Shown here piece after piece: positions 13,712 to 14,041 of a stretch of 14,041 bases of DNA; position 1 is the first letter of the stretch; each line of letters starts with the position of its first letter. The position numbers and the translations under genes are program-made. Source of the DNA: Actinomycetota bacterium (GTDB taxonomy: Bacteria; Actinomycetota; Acidimicrobiia; Acidimicrobiales; Microtrichaceae); NCBI GenBank assembly GCA_018268735.1, contig JAFDWA010000019.1, positions 1-14,041 on the forward strand, read 5' to 3'. The notes below the pieces were generated by a model. It searched no databases. It was not told where the DNA came from and saw only the letters and a program-made list of their open reading frames with translations.

Positions 13712-14041
13712 CTAGCGGTAGTTGCCGGTGTGCCCGAGCGAGTAGCGACCCGGCTGCGGGAAGACCGCCAGTCCATGGGGACCCTTGCCGACCCGGATCT
13801 TCTTGATCATCTGACCGGTCGTTGTGTCGAACACGTAGACGACGTCGTCGTAGCGCCCCGACAGCCACAGCTTGGACCCGTCCGCCGACACGCCGCCCAT
13901 GTCGGGGGAGCCACCGCCGGGGATGGTCCACGTGCCGACGACCTTCAGGGTCGCGAAGTCGACGACGCTGATGGTCCCGCCCCCGGTGGCGCCCTTGCGG
14001 TTCGAGTGGCCGCGGTTGGACACGTAGGCCACCTTGGCGTC
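13712..14041 (-). CDS. YncE/YVTN-type beta-propeller protein, N-terminal part missing
   Basis: The minus-strand frame enters at the right edge as D-A-K-V-A-Y-V-S-N and ends at a TAG (13712-13714), giving the last 109 residues. The repeats are those of YVTN/YncE propellers: AYVSNRG, GTISVVDFATLKVVGTW, GVSADGSKLWLSGRYDDVVYVFD, GQMIKKIRVGKGPHGLAVFPQ. Each blade has the pattern 'visible as X, stored as a value, compared with the next'. The protein ends GRYSLGHTGNYR. A GTG at 14030-14032 could be read as a start, but the frame stays open to the edge and a propeller needs many more blades, so the gene is cut. Such proteins are often exported or periplasmic and of unknown ligand. The signal peptide, if any, is outside the window. 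The gene is on the same strand as the anti-sigma factor, 49 bases away, but I see no functional link. Confidence 0.82.
   Translation of the reverse strand, partial: DAKVAYVSNRGHSNRKGATGGGTISVVDFATLKVVGTWTIPGGGSPDMGGVSADGSKLWLSGRYDDVVYVFDTTTGQMIKKIRVGKGPHGLAVFPQPGRYSLGHTGNYR

Noticed and set aside
13690..13715. Possible shared element GACGCTA-CGG, seen here and near 11446-11458
   Set aside because: Two similar 10-base words near gene ends are within chance for this composition, and the copies differ at the central base. One also covers the propeller stop codon.

Overview
The window is about 14 kb of very GC-rich, densely coded DNA. The gene content suggests an actinobacterium, perhaps of the Acidimicrobiia type. 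The reasons are an EthA/MymA-like Baeyer-Villiger monooxygenase, SigB/SigF-type sigma factors with a SpoIIE-type phosphatase, frequent GTG starts and a Mycobacterium-style SigF promoter motif. The lineage is an inference; no rRNA or tRNA gene is visible. I see no insertion sequence, phage gene or CRISPR array.

Region 1 (1-5069, plus strand) looks like one transcription unit. It starts with a PF10118 metal-dependent hydrolase cut by the left edge. Then come an EthA-like FAD monooxygenase, a short-chain dehydrogenase starting 2 bases after the monooxygenase stop codon, an ABC1/UbiB-type atypical kinase, and a thioredoxin-fold protein without any cysteine. The first three suggest oxidation of a ketone, lipid or alicyclic substrate.

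Region 2 (5057-8254, minus strand) is a peroxide-defence operon in the order ahpC, ahpF, oxyR. AhpC and AhpF keep all their redox cysteines. A 13-bp-stem hairpin separates ahpC from ahpF, and oxyR overlaps ahpF by 4 nt (GTGA). The ahpC promoter region (8255-8395) has a plausible -35/-10 pair whose -35 lies inside an OxyR/LysR-like dyad. This suggests that OxyR controls its own operon. The 3' ends of oxyR and the cysteine-free redoxin-fold gene overlap tail to tail by 13 bp.

Region 3 (8396-13662) is a general-stress type sigma module. It has a membrane-anchored sensor phosphatase (extracytoplasmic domain, GAF-like repeats, SpoIIE/PP2C domain), a divergent SigB/SigF-family sigma gene, a second sigma paralogue tail to tail with the first, and an RsbW-like anti-sigma factor upstream of the second. 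The first sigma gene is preceded by a GTTT-N17-GGGTAG motif, the kind of promoter SigF-type sigma factors read, which suggests autoregulation. No STAS-domain antagonist (RsbV-like) is visible here.

Region 4 (13712-14041, minus strand) is the C-terminal end of a YncE/YVTN-type beta-propeller protein cut by the right edge.

With the start codons chosen here, no gene-free stretch exceeds 300 bases. The longest is 11438-11713 (276 bases), the divergent control region between the phosphatase and the first sigma gene. It holds a 13-bp palindrome and the SigF-like promoter.
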